A stretch of DNA of 64,000 nt. Source: Rubripirellula tenax (GTDB lineage Bacteria > Planctomycetota > Planctomycetia > Pirellulales > Pirellulaceae). Of the stretch, positions 36,918 to 46,260 are shown one piece after another. The stretch spans positions 179,744-243,743 of the forward strand of contig NZ_SJPW01000006.1 in assembly GCF_007860125.1 (NCBI RefSeq), read 5' to 3'. Under the pieces are notes generated by a model. The model was not told where the DNA came from. It saw nothing but the letters and a program-made list of their open reading frames with translations, and ran no database searches. Both the position numbers and the translations under genes were made by a program. Each line of letters begins with the position of its first letter. The stretch's first letter is position 1.

Positions 36918-36992
36918 AAACAAGTGTCGGACCCCTTTTGCCGGGAACCGGCCCTTCGGGTGCTTCGCACAAAAGGGGTCCGACACTTGTTT
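36918..36992. repeat. 75-bp element with 23-bp perfect inverted repeats between def and fmt
   Basis: The arm AAACAAGTGTCGGACCCC-TTTTG (36918-36940) is repeated in exact inverted form at 36970-36992, separated by a 29-base centre that is itself GC-rich and contains a ccggg/cccgg pair. A perfect 23-bp arm with no transposase looks like a REP/MITE-like element, though it could also act as a terminator or processing signal between def and fmt. It lies 11 bases after the def stop and 31 bases before the fmt start. Confidence 0.85.
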
Positions 36993-37023
36993 TCTGCTCA
37001 TTCCTTAGGTCGAATCAGAAACT

Positions 37024-37995
37024 GTGACTGAATCTAAACGTCTTGTATTGATGGGGACGGGACCCTTTGCCGTGCCCGCCTTCGAAGCACTGCGCTTGGC
37101 GGGGCACGAAATCGCGTTGGTGGTCACCAAGCCGATGCCGCCCGTCAAAAGCCGCAAGGGTCCGCCGCCGTCCCCGGTACGATCATGGGCCGAGTCACAT
37201 TCACTGCCCGTTTTTGATCCAGACACTATCAACGACCCTGCGGCGATCACACGCGTCGCCGACCTGCAACCGTGGTTGTTGGTCGTTTGCGATTACGGGC
37301 ACATCCTGAAACCCGATGCACTTGCAACCGCAACCATCGGCGGCATCAATCTGCACGGATCCCTTTTGCCGGCATATCGCGGCGCCGCGCCGGTCCAGTG
37401 GTCGCTCCTAAACGGCGACGCTGAAACGGGAGTGTCGGTCATTCACATGACTCCGCGGCTCGATGGCGGCCCGATCATCGCAACGTCCTCCACCCCGATT
37501 CGTGACGACGAGACGTCGGGCGATTTGGAAGAACGGCTCTCGCAGTTGGGCGTCGCAGCAACCATGGATGCCGTGGCTCGATTGATCCAGTGGGACCAGA
37601 CAACACCGATCGGCGAGATCCAAGATGCGGCGAGAATCACCAAGGCCCCGCGACTGTCCAAAGCCGACGGCGATATCGATTGGGGGCGTTCGGCCCGCGA
37701 GATCGATTGTCACATCCGGGGAATGCAACCCTGGCCCGTCGCCTTCACGCATGTTTTGGTCGACCCCGAGAAACCGCCGATCCGTTTGGCCATCAAGGAA
37801 ATATCGATCACTGAAACTGACAGCAGCGATCGTTCGCCGGGCGAAATCCTTGCGGGTGAAGGTTTCTGTGTGGCGACGGGTGACCGCGTGATCGAGATCA
37901 AGCGGTTGCAGCCTGCGGGAAAACGCGAGATGCCAGCCGGCGACTTTCTGCGCGGCCATTCGCCGCCCGAAGGTTCTCGATTGTTCTCGCCTTGA
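37024..37995 (+). CDS. fmt: Methionyl-tRNA formyltransferase
   Basis: Fmt formylates initiator Met-tRNA with 10-formyl-THF. The 323-aa protein has the N-terminal formyltransferase domain with 'LVLMGTGPFAVPAFEAL', 'VVCDYGHILKP', the catalytic block INLHGSLLPAYRGAAPVQW (Asn109, His111 and SLLPxxRG) and 'MTPRLDGGPI' with catalytic Asp, then the C-terminal OB-like tRNA-binding domain (about 215-315). Start is GTG 37024, which begins the family N-terminus. The insert loop between the first strand and SLLP is basic (SRKGPPPSPV), as in the family. Confidence 0.94.
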   Translation: MTESKRLVLMGTGPFAVPAFEALRLAGHEIALVVTKPMPPVKSRKGPPPSPVRSWAESHSLPVFDPDTINDPAAITRVADLQPWLLVVCDYGHILKPDALATATIGGINLHGSLLPAYRGAAPVQWSLLNGDAETGVSVIHMTPRLDGGPIIATSSTPIRDDETSGDLEERLSQLGVAATMDAVARLIQWDQTTPIGEIQDAARITKAPRLSKADGDIDWGRSAREIDCHIRGMQPWPVAFTHVLVDPEKPPIRLAIKEISITETDSSDRSPGEILAGEGFCVATGDRVIEIKRLQPAGKREMPAGDFLRGHSPPEGSRLFSP

Positions 37996-38030
37996 ATCGG
38001 TTTGGCGGAATATGCGATGCTTGGGCGACG

Positions 38031-38273
38031 ATGAGTACACCGCATTTCGACGCTAGCAGCGATCCCAATCCGGATTCAAACCGATTCGGCTCGACGCCTC
38101 GTGAGACGAGGCCGTTTTTGGGTATTCAATTCAAATGTTGCCGTACCTACGGGCGAATCTACCGCAACAATAGCAACAACGCTTATGTCGGAAACTGTCC
38201 GATTTGCGCGGCAAGAGTCTCGGTCCCGATCGGCAGTGGCGGTTCGAGTTCACGTTTTTTCTCCGCTGGTTGA
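38031..38273 (+). CDS. Small planctomycete protein with CxxC-type metal site
   Basis: An 80-aa protein. After a Ser/Asn/Asp-rich start it contains 'FKCCRTYGRIYRNN...YVGNCPICAARVSVPIG', a Cys-Cys and CPIC set that would make a small zinc-binding fold, and ends 'GGSSSRFFSAG'. Small proteins of this pattern recur in planctomycetes; function unknown. Start ATG 38031; starts further upstream overlap the fmt 3' end. Confidence 0.65.
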   Translation: MSTPHFDASSDPNPDSNRFGSTPRETRPFLGIQFKCCRTYGRIYRNNSNNAYVGNCPICAARVSVPIGSGGSSSRFFSAG

Positions 38274-38384
38274 ATCTCTCGACTTTGCGTCGCCAGACCG
38301 GCAGACGGACTTCCGCCACCTCATTTCGTTTTGGTACGGTGAACTGATCAGGGTGATGTGCCCCGGTTTCACGCGGAAAGTTTC

Positions 38385-38903
38385 ATGATTGGTGAATACA
38401 AAGTCAATCGATCGAGTCGCCATTGCCATGCGTTGAAGCGACCGCTTCGCGAGGGCGAATGGTACTACTCCGTCATCAGCGAGTCGGGCGATGATTACGT
38501 TCGCCACGACTATTCCGCCGAAGCGTGGAAGGGGCCACCGGACGGTTCGATCGGCTGGTGGAAGAAACAGATGCCGAAATCGGACCAGCGAAAAATGGTG
38601 CTGGCGCCGCCCGAGGTGTTGATTGATCTGCTTCGACAAATGGATCAGTTTCCCGAAAAAGCGCAGAGTCGCTATTTGTTGGCATTGATGCTGATGCGGC
38701 GACGATTGCTACGCCCCGCGGCCGCCACCGAAACCGATCCGCCCGCGGAAAACCACATGCGCGTGGAAGTGGTCGCTGATGGCTCGGCGATCGACGTCGA
38801 GAAATGCAACATCTCGAAAAGCGAATCTGAAACGCTGCGAAACGAATTGAACGAGTTGCTTTACTGTGAAGTGACACCCGACGAAGACGACGAGCCCGTC
38901 TAG
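38385..38903 (+). CDS. Conserved planctomycete hypothetical protein
   Basis: A 172-aa cytoplasmic protein. The N-terminus 'RHCHALKRPLREGEWYYSVI' has a C-x-x-x-x-R-P-L/F-x-x-G-E-x-Y-Y-S block with a GWWK segment soon after, seen in small planctomycete proteins that usually follow a zinc-type small ORF, as here. The C-terminal half is a basic helix (LALMLMRRRLLRP) and an acidic tail. No function known. Start ATG 38385. Confidence 0.65.
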   Translation: MIGEYKVNRSSRHCHALKRPLREGEWYYSVISESGDDYVRHDYSAEAWKGPPDGSIGWWKKQMPKSDQRKMVLAPPEVLIDLLRQMDQFPEKAQSRYLLALMLMRRRLLRPAAATETDPPAENHMRVEVVADGSAIDVEKCNISKSESETLRNELNELLYCEVTPDEDDEPV

Positions 38904-38966
38904 GTCGATCACGGCACTAAATCGACAACGACGGCCACTTTTACCTTTACATCAGGAAACGCAAGG

Positions 38967-39929
38967 ATGCGATTTTTCGGCACGATCGCGATGGGATTCG
39001 TCCTATTCGTTTCTGGTGGGGCGACGTGTGCTCGTCGGCCTTCGACGATCCCTTATCCGCCACCGCCGGTCGTGTTCAACGAAACGCCAACGATCCAGCA
39101 AGTCGTCGAGGTCGTCAATCGAACGTCCGCGGTCACCCAGCTTTCAACGAATTCGGCGTCCGTCGAAATGCTGAGCATGCCGGGGTTGCCGACGCTTAAC
39201 GCGACGATGAATCTGCAACGCGATAAGAATTTTCGATTGCGGGCAAGCATTCCAATCCTGTTGGGGATGGGAATGGACATGGGCAGCAATAACGAGACGT
39301 TCTGGTTTGAAGTTCCCGAGAACATGACCAAGACGCTGTACTATGCCAATCACAACCAATACCAACAACAGCTCGATCGCGCGATCCTGCCGGTGGACCC
39401 GACATGGATCATGGACGCATTGGGGCTAGCGCAAATCGATCCGGCGACCGTGATCGCAGGTCCGTTGACTCTTCCGGACGGGAAGCTACAGGTTCGTACG
39501 ACGGTTGCGACGGCGGCCGGCAACTACAGTCGCGACTTGTTTATCGAAAAGAACGCCGGCTATGTGACCGATCAATTTCTCTACAACCCGTCGGGGCGAT
39601 TGGTTGCACAGAGCCAAGCATCGGGGCACCGGTACTATGAACAACAACAGTGTGCGCTGCCGCATCGCGTCGATCTGAACCTTGTACCTGCCTCGGGCCC
39701 TGCGCTGACCATGCGGATCAGCATCAGCGACTACACCGTCAATCAATTGCTAAGCGGCGACCCGAATCTGTTTGTGATGCCAACATCGGCAACGAACTCT
39801 GTCGATCTGACAACATTGTCGGGGGCCCCGATGATCAGCGCGGTGCCTTCGCCCGGTCCACAAGCCTATACCGCCGACGCGTCCACGGCGTATCCGATTC
39901 GCGGAACGACGTCGTCGACGTTGCGTTAG
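38967..39929 (+). CDS. Exported protein, possible outer-membrane lipoprotein
   Basis: A 320-aa exported protein: hydrophobic signal (6-20) and a Cys at 21 in GGATC, which is a poor lipobox, so lipidation is uncertain. Residues about 40-250 read as an all-beta fold with regular amphipathic strands ('SASVEMLSMPGLPTLNATMNLQRDKNFRLRAS' type alternation), reminiscent of LolA/LolB-like shells. The C-terminus (270-320) is Ser/Thr/Pro/Ala-rich. Not a recognised family. Confidence 0.7.
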   Translation: MRFFGTIAMGFVLFVSGGATCARRPSTIPYPPPPVVFNETPTIQQVVEVVNRTSAVTQLSTNSASVEMLSMPGLPTLNATMNLQRDKNFRLRASIPILLGMGMDMGSNNETFWFEVPENMTKTLYYANHNQYQQQLDRAILPVDPTWIMDALGLAQIDPATVIAGPLTLPDGKLQVRTTVATAAGNYSRDLFIEKNAGYVTDQFLYNPSGRLVAQSQASGHRYYEQQQCALPHRVDLNLVPASGPALTMRISISDYTVNQLLSGDPNLFVMPTSATNSVDLTTLSGAPMISAVPSPGPQAYTADASTAYPIRGTTSSTLR

Positions 39930-39947
39930 GTTGATTCCAGTAGAATA

Positions 39948-42665
39948 CTAACGCCCGCCTATCGTGAACCCCGCCCAAAAATATGGGTGGGCGGCGCCGT
40001 TGCGTGATCGACGCGATTCGATGCGTTTGATCTGCGCACGTCGGAGCGCTTCGTCTTTCGCCGTGCCTTCGGCGACCTCCGCGAAAAAGTCGCTCATCAA
40101 TTTTGCCGTGTCAAAGTCGGGGATCTGCCAAAGGGTTGCGACTACCGATCCGGCGCCGGCGATCCGAAACGACCGCGCTAGACCGGCCACGCCGTTGCCA
40201 TCTTCGACCCGCCCGATTCCCGTCTCGCACGCACTCAAAACCACTAGCTCTGTGCCACGAAGATCGATGTCCGTGATCTCTGTGCCTGTCAGCACGCCGT
40301 CGTCACCTGCGATGGACGATCGAGCGTCGTTGCAGCCGGACAGCAGAAGTCCGCATCGTTCCAACGGATCAAACCCTTTCGTTTCATCGTTAACGAAAAA
40401 GCCGTGAGTGGCGAACACCACGACGGGCGGCGAAACCATTTTCTTGGCGATGCTTTCCAAAGCATATCGACCACGGTATTGGACAGGTGCTCGCTGGAAC
40501 CATCGTTCCAGACTTGGCAATATCGCGGCTGATTCGATTGCCGTTCCCGGCAGCGGCGCGGCTCGCAAGCGATCACGGTCCAGAGCCAGGCTTCGTTGAT
40601 CCGAACCGGATGGCGGCGCGGCGCGAAAAACGGCTTCGTAAGCCGCACGTTTCTCGGCAATCGGTTGGTCGAAATTTGGGTTGGAGAAGACAGTCGGCGG
40701 CGTAGCAACCGCGTGTGATCGTCGTTTCGGTGCCGCTAATTCTCGACCACTTGAAAACAATGTGGTTGCATACTGCTGGACAAGAAGCTCTGAATCATCG
40801 TTCGTTAGCGCCGCCCAGGGCAGTAGCCGCAACGAACCATCGGGACTGAGTCGCAATCGTTTGACGCTATCGTCCAAACGGGTTTGAATCGGTTGCCAGA
40901 CTGCTTTTGAGATGCTTGCGATCAGCGTGTTCATCGCTTCAGTGGCCGCCATTTCGCCGACCTGAGTGACGTCGCCTGCCGCACCTCCCGAATTGCCGAT
41001 CGATTGCCGAAACTCTTCAACCATCTTGTCGATTGCTTTTGCGTCCCCCAGATCGACGCGTTGGATCGCACCGAATTTCGGCATAATCCAGGCGACGTAG
41101 CGGGGGTCCCCCAAACGTTCGGAGTATTTCGTCGCGTGGTAATGGATCATGTCTTGTCGAGCGATGTCGATCCACACGGATCCGTCGTCCAGCGATGCTC
41201 GCAGTTCGTTGATCGTCGTCCATCGGGGGGCTTCGGTAGCGATTCCACGCTTCGCATTCACAAAGGCTTCGGTCGCGATGCCTTTCCCATTAGCGAGCCA
41301 AACGGTCGTTGCTTCTCGCACGGCTGCGTCGTCGGGGAACTCATTGGCAAGCGACAGCGCGGTGAACAACGTCCACTGATACGTCGCCTTCATGAACTTT
41401 TGTTGCTCGTTGTTGGACAACTGAGGCAGCACTCGCCAAGCCGCTGAGTTTGCCAATCGACGACAGGAATCGAGTTGTCGGATTGCCTCGCGCGAGTCTG
41501 CGGCCGCGCCTTCCACCAATCCTAGGAAAGCACGTGCACCGGCAGCATCGCCCAGGCGGCTGTCGTCAAACGACTCGTACGAACGCGCAGCCGACGTCAA
41601 CAACTCTCTGGCTTTATCCAATCGACCAGTTTCCAGCATCAGTCCGCCAAGGTTGTGGCGAGCGAGCGCAACAGCGACGTGGTCGTCGCCATAGAGTTTG
41701 GTCTTCCTGTCCAGTGCATCGGTCAAAAGCGGCTCGGCTCGATCGGCATCTCCAATTTCGGAATGCAAGTGGCCCAAGTTCCCCGCCACGGTCAAGGTTA
41801 CGGGATGGTCGTCGCCGACGGTGGCGCGCAAGACGGACAATGCGGCTTCGTATTGGTCACGCGCTTTATCGTACTTTCCTCGTAAGACATAGAGCTTTCC
41901 CAGGTTCTTTCGCGACGTGGCCGTTTCAAAATGTTCGGATCCGAAAATGGATTGAGTCATTTTCAGGGCGTCGGTCAGCATCGTTTCGGCGGATTCCATT
42001 TCGCCAAGAGCCAACAAAATCTGTCCCAGGTTGTTGATGGCGACAGCCGTTCGCTCGCTCCGCTGCCCGAAGTTGCGGCGCATCAGGTCGAGCGACTTCT
42101 TGGCGTATTGCTTTGCTTTCGGATAGTCGCCCGTTTCCGAAAGCAGGTCGGCATAGTTGCTGTACGCTTCCGCCTTGTCGGTGCTCGATTCGTCGCCAAG
42201 CCTCTCGAGAATTTGAATCGCTTGTTGGTAGTTGTCCGATGCCGCTTCGTATTTGCCTTGCAAGCGATCGATCGAACCGAGTGTGTTGATCGCCGCGGCA
42301 GTGACGGCGTGCTGTCGACCAAGTCGCGACTGGCTGATACGAACTGCATCGGCGGCCTGTTGCCTGGCCTCGTCGTAATCGCCCGCCGTCCGAAGGAGTG
42401 CCGCTCGTTAAACGTGCATTCGAACAACGTCCGGGTTGCCTTCGCCCATCAGCCTCTCGGCCATCGGAATCAACTTCGCAGCGGTCGACGCTGCGGCTTT
42501 GTGTTGTCCCGACTGCACTTCCCTCATGAAGGTCTGCATGGACTGCTGCATCGCCGTGATCGCCGCTGCATCCTGGGCGGAGGTTGTCGCCGATAGCAAC
42601 ATTCCCAGCATGGAAACAATGACAGCGCAGTGTCGTAACCTTCTAGAATCCATCAGTCCCATCAT
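39948..42665 (-). pseudogene. Exported TPR-CHAT protease, interrupted by one in-frame stop
   Basis: One reading frame of 906 codons from ATG 42665 to TAG 39950 with a single TAA at 42410-42408 after codon 85. Codons 1-85 give a signal peptide (SMLGMLLSATTSAQ) and the start of a helical region; the frame then continues without shift as TPR repeats (LLRTAGDYDEARQQA, 'AINNLGQILLALGEMESAETML', 'NLGHLHSEIGDADRAEPLL'). Residues about 560-905 are a CHAT caspase-like domain with both catalytic residues, His in VFATHGFF (codon 754) and Cys in VLSACETGIG (codon 813). Either a recent nonsense mutation, a sequencing error, or readthrough/reinitiation; TTG 42263 is the first near start after the stop. ATGA overlap with the upstream gene shows it belongs to the sigma-factor operon. 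Confidence 0.85.
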
Positions 42666-44053
42666 GGTTTGTAGTAAACGACTGTTGCGGACATGATCGG
42701 CGTCGGGTCGGCATGGAAGGATAATGTTCGGACGGCGGACGCCATCCGATCGCCGTCGACAACGAGACCGCGATTCGCGTCGGCTAACAGCTTGGCCTTC
42801 AGGGCACCGAAGCTGCTGGAGGGTTGTTCGGGAAGCGTTGACGACTCTACCAAATCAGCTTCACGCGCGTCCTCGTCCAATTCCAACGTTGGCGCCTTTC
42901 CTTCGGCAAAGACGGTGATCGAGATGGTTCCCACATCGCTGCCATAGTCGATTTCACGTTGCCCGGATTCAACGCGACTGAGCACCCGGAAACGCTCGAT
43001 CTCGGTATCCGAAACCTGGAAGCCTCGTATCGTCGTTGTTTCGCTCGGTTGCACAAGGATCCATTTTCGACACTCTGCGTCGGGAAGCTGTTGTTTGTTC
43101 AGCGTATTTTGGCCGTTGACTTTCAAGGCCACTTTATAGCGTTTGGACGTGGTGTCTTTCGTAAAATTGATCTCGACGCGTTGACCCGCATTCGGCTCGG
43201 GAATCATTGCCAGCCCGTCTCTCACGTCGATCGCGACGGGGACGCTGTCATAAAGAATTTGCATCCGCACGGGTGAAGACGGATCCAAGGCTGGGTGCGT
43301 CGACGAGTCGTTCTTGCGAATGGACGTCGCTGATGCGAGTGCCGTTGCCGATGCGGAATCGGCGTCGTTGGGATCAACGTCGGTAGGAAGATCATCCGGT
43401 GGCACGTTCGCGTTGTTCGTGACCACTTTTCCGCCATCGAAGGCACCTCGCGTCGAAAAACTCTCGCCCAATTCACTGATCAGATTCGTTGTCACGGCGG
43501 CCACGTGGTCACTGCCGATGCTTTCCAGATCGTCGCTATTCTTCGCGAAAATCAAAAGCGACAACGTCAGTCGCCGCAGATCGCTGCTGACTTCGGCAAT
43601 GCCGGTTACCAATGCGTCTGGGCGAACGGATTGATTGCCCCACATTGTGGGATAGTCAGCGGCAAGCAGCTTTGTTCTCCCGCCGGCTGACATGTGATCG
43701 GCGCCGTCGATGGTCGATGCCGTTGCCGAGGCATCGTCGATCAACGTGATCGGATCGACCGGATCATTGGCCATCACCAATGCGACCTCGAATCGACGAG
43801 CGAGAAGCGTATTGATCGTGCCGACGCTATCTGAAAAGGACCGCCCATCCTTGACGACCAGAAACTTCAGCACGCCCAAAGAACCGATGTCATTCGCTTT
43901 GCAGTAGACGACGGTTTCTTTTGCGGCCCGGTGCAGGCACGTTGCCAGGTCATCGGCGTGACACCGTGACGATTGCCCAGCCACCCAACCGATGGCGCAC
44001 GCGGCCAGCATCATCATGTAAACGGTTTGTTTTATCATCGTATAGCTCATCAT
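42662..44053 (-). CDS. Exported unknown protein of the CHAT operon
   Basis: A 463-aa protein with signal peptide (residues about 8-33, cleaving near CHADD). The first part (35-210) has a Rossmann-like pattern of alternating strands and helices and ends 'VTTNLISELGESF'; an acidic linker (about 215-260) follows, then a beta-rich part with 'MQILYDSVPVAIDVRDGLAMI' and 'GTISITVFAEGKAPTL'. No family recognised. Start and stop both overlap neighbours: TAATG with the cytochrome gene (44053) and ATGA with the CHAT gene (42665), so it is translated as part of the same module. Confidence 0.75.
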   Translation of the reverse strand: MMSYTMIKQTVYMMMLAACAIGWVAGQSSRCHADDLATCLHRAAKETVVYCKANDIGSLGVLKFLVVKDGRSFSDSVGTINTLLARRFEVALVMANDPVDPITLIDDASATASTIDGADHMSAGGRTKLLAADYPTMWGNQSVRPDALVTGIAEVSSDLRRLTLSLLIFAKNSDDLESIGSDHVAAVTTNLISELGESFSTRGAFDGGKVVTNNANVPPDDLPTDVDPNDADSASATALASATSIRKNDSSTHPALDPSSPVRMQILYDSVPVAIDVRDGLAMIPEPNAGQRVEINFTKDTTSKRYKVALKVNGQNTLNKQQLPDAECRKWILVQPSETTTIRGFQVSDTEIERFRVLSRVESGQREIDYGSDVGTISITVFAEGKAPTLELDEDAREADLVESSTLPEQPSSSFGALKAKLLADANRGLVVDGDRMASAVRTLSFHADPTPIMSATVVYYKP

Positions 44054-46239
44054 TATCGGGTTTCAATCGTGATCGTTTTCTTGATCACGGTTGGCGTTTG
44101 AGATCTTCGCCTCTTGCCGTGTTCGGGCGAGTCGTAGAACGAATGGGTCACCCGGTCGGCAGTGTTTTTTCCGCGATAGATTCGACCGGCGGCGAAAACA
44201 CCGTTGCTGGCAAACAAGACGATTTGTTCTCTGCCGATTCCGCCGCGAACCTCGATTGCCGCATCGGCCGATTTCGGGAACCGAAATGTCGATCGGGCGG
44301 CAAGCTTCTCCACGCCTTCGGTTAGTCGAACACGTTGACCATCGACGCTGACACCGACCACTTCGATGAAGACGTCTCGGTCAGAATCGTTGACCACGTT
44401 CACCGAAAGTTTGTCGCCGGGTTCAAAGAAGTTGTTGGGCTTATTCGTGCCGAGCGTGATCGCGTCGAGCGACTCAGACGAGACGTATTCCGATCGCAAG
44501 TTGCCATCAAAGGGGACAACGGGCACGCCGAGTCCTAGGATAGAAACTGCGGCATCGAAGTTGTCTTCCCAGGCGTCCCGGCGAATCACACCACCGCTGG
44601 ACAACGGCGCAAGTCCCAGTCTCGCGAAACCGGGGGCAAGACAACTTGCCTTTAAAGTATTCGAATCGGCGCCAAGTTCAGCCGCAGCTTGATCGACCGT
44701 CAACGCGGATTCCAAAAAGACACTTGAAACGGTTGAAACCTGTTCCCTTGGACTGCCGTCGTCTCCCAAAGCATCCAAGGCCGCTTGAAACTTTGCACAA
44801 TCGCCGGCAACAACCGCTGGCCAATGATCATTCTCTGGATAGAGTTCGATCGCCCGCCGGCGGTCAAAACCGGGATTGCCAGGCAGGGCAAGGACGATGT
44901 CGTAGACCGAGTCGCGGAACTCTTTGATCCCTCGCGAATGACATCGGATGCATCCGAGTCCGTTTCGCACCACTTTGTCAGACGCAAACTTGTCAACCAC
45001 GATAGACGTCGGTGCAGCGTCGAGTCGGTTGCCATGGGCATCGCAAACGAAGTACGCTTGCAAGCCGTTGGGTAAACGGAAAATCATCTCCCCACCGCTG
45101 GCTCGAAAGTTGACCGGGTCACGCAGGATGTTCTCGTCACCAATGTTGCTTTGAAAGTCATAGCTCTTCCAATAGTCGCCGTCTCGATACGGATGACGCT
45201 CCACAACGCGGTTATTGCGACTCACCCCCGAGATCGTCAGGCCTGCCCGCTTCGCAATTCCGCTCGCCACGTTGGACTGCACATCGACGTCCAGGCTGGT
45301 TTCCAATTCGGTGATCGTTCGTGGTAATTGAAGCCAGTCGTGATACAGATCCGGGCCCAGTGCAACGCTGCAGAACCAATCGCCCCGCACATAGGCGATC
45401 GGACGAACTTGTTTCGCAATGTTCAAGAATTCTGCTTCGATTTGATCGAATATTTCCGAGTCCAACGGTAGGACGGCGTACGGATATTCCAGCAGTGCTA
45501 GGTCGAAGGAATTGAGACTGCGAGTTTCATCCTCGGTGTCATGCAGGACGGCACGATGCCAGCCGAGTTGACGCAAGTCGATTGCCAAAATGGTCCCGCC
45601 GCTGATCTTGTCGACAACGGTGGGTACGACGATATCACTTTGGCGCGACAAGTGATTGATGGCTTTGGCCACGGCAACGCGATGCACGGACAAACGCTCG
45701 GGCGTGATTCCGCCGTCGACCAAGTGTCGCAGCGAAATGAACCGGAGGAACGCTCGGTCGGATGGAGGCGTTTCGCGTACGTGGTCAAGGATCGTTTCCA
45801 AGACGGATAGATCCGACGCGTCCGACGGCGACTCGAGGACATCGTCACTGGGTTGTCGTTCCGCATCGATGACTGCATCGCTGGGAAATGCATCCGCGCC
45901 AGCCGAGATCCACTGCCGGATGGTAGCAATTTGATCGGCTGACAAGGTCGGCCGACTGGACGGCGGCATGACGTCGTCGTCGGTCGAAGTCATCAGTTGA
46001 TACATCATCGAGTCATCGGGCTTGCCTGCCACGACGATTCCGGCATCGATCAAAGACGCATGATCAAAAATCGAAACGCCGCCCCGCGTGTCGGTTTCGC
46101 TGTGGCACTCGGCACAATGTCGTCGCAGAATCTCTTTCGCTTCGGATGCAAGCGTTGAATTCATTTGGGCGTGTGCCGATACGCTGCAAGCAACGAATGC
46201 GATCAAAGGGATGGCGTAGATTCGTGTTGTAAAGTTCAT
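44053..46239 (-). CDS. Exported two-CxxCH cytochrome with C-terminal DUF4384-like domain
   Basis: A 728-aa exported protein: signal peptide (1-24) and a planctomycete-type cytochrome c domain with heme site CAECH (Cys42, Cys45, His46) and the distal 'DDDVMPPSSRPTLS' Met segment. A long middle region includes a second CxxCH, CIRCHSRG (Cys430, Cys433, His434). Residues about 590-690 ('FFEPGDKLSVNVVNDSDRDVFIEV', 'GREQIVLFASNGVF') look like DUF4384, a domain often found with caspase-type proteases. This pairing suggests a heme or redox input to the downstream CHAT protease. Stop overlaps the next start by one base. Confidence 0.8.
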   Translation of the reverse strand: MNFTTRIYAIPLIAFVACSVSAHAQMNSTLASEAKEILRRHCAECHSETDTRGGVSIFDHASLIDAGIVVAGKPDDSMMYQLMTSTDDDVMPPSSRPTLSADQIATIRQWISAGADAFPSDAVIDAERQPSDDVLESPSDASDLSVLETILDHVRETPPSDRAFLRFISLRHLVDGGITPERLSVHRVAVAKAINHLSRQSDIVVPTVVDKISGGTILAIDLRQLGWHRAVLHDTEDETRSLNSFDLALLEYPYAVLPLDSEIFDQIEAEFLNIAKQVRPIAYVRGDWFCSVALGPDLYHDWLQLPRTITELETSLDVDVQSNVASGIAKRAGLTISGVSRNNRVVERHPYRDGDYWKSYDFQSNIGDENILRDPVNFRASGGEMIFRLPNGLQAYFVCDAHGNRLDAAPTSIVVDKFASDKVVRNGLGCIRCHSRGIKEFRDSVYDIVLALPGNPGFDRRRAIELYPENDHWPAVVAGDCAKFQAALDALGDDGSPREQVSTVSSVFLESALTVDQAAAELGADSNTLKASCLAPGFARLGLAPLSSGGVIRRDAWEDNFDAAVSILGLGVPVVPFDGNLRSEYVSSESLDAITLGTNKPNNFFEPGDKLSVNVVNDSDRDVFIEVVGVSVDGQRVRLTEGVEKLAARSTFRFPKSADAAIEVRGGIGREQIVLFASNGVFAAGRIYRGKNTADRVTHSFYDSPEHGKRRRSQTPTVIKKTITIETR

Positions 46240-46260
46240 GGGCGAACCAAAATGAAAGTT

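Noticed and set aside
42408..42410. Recoded stop (selenocysteine or pyrrolysine)
   Set aside because: The codon is TAA, which is not used for either, and there is no Cys/Lys motif around it.
42083..42427. Frameshift explanation for the split CHAT gene
   Set aside because: The frame before and after the TAA is the same; only one codon is affected, so a nonsense change fits and a frameshift does not.
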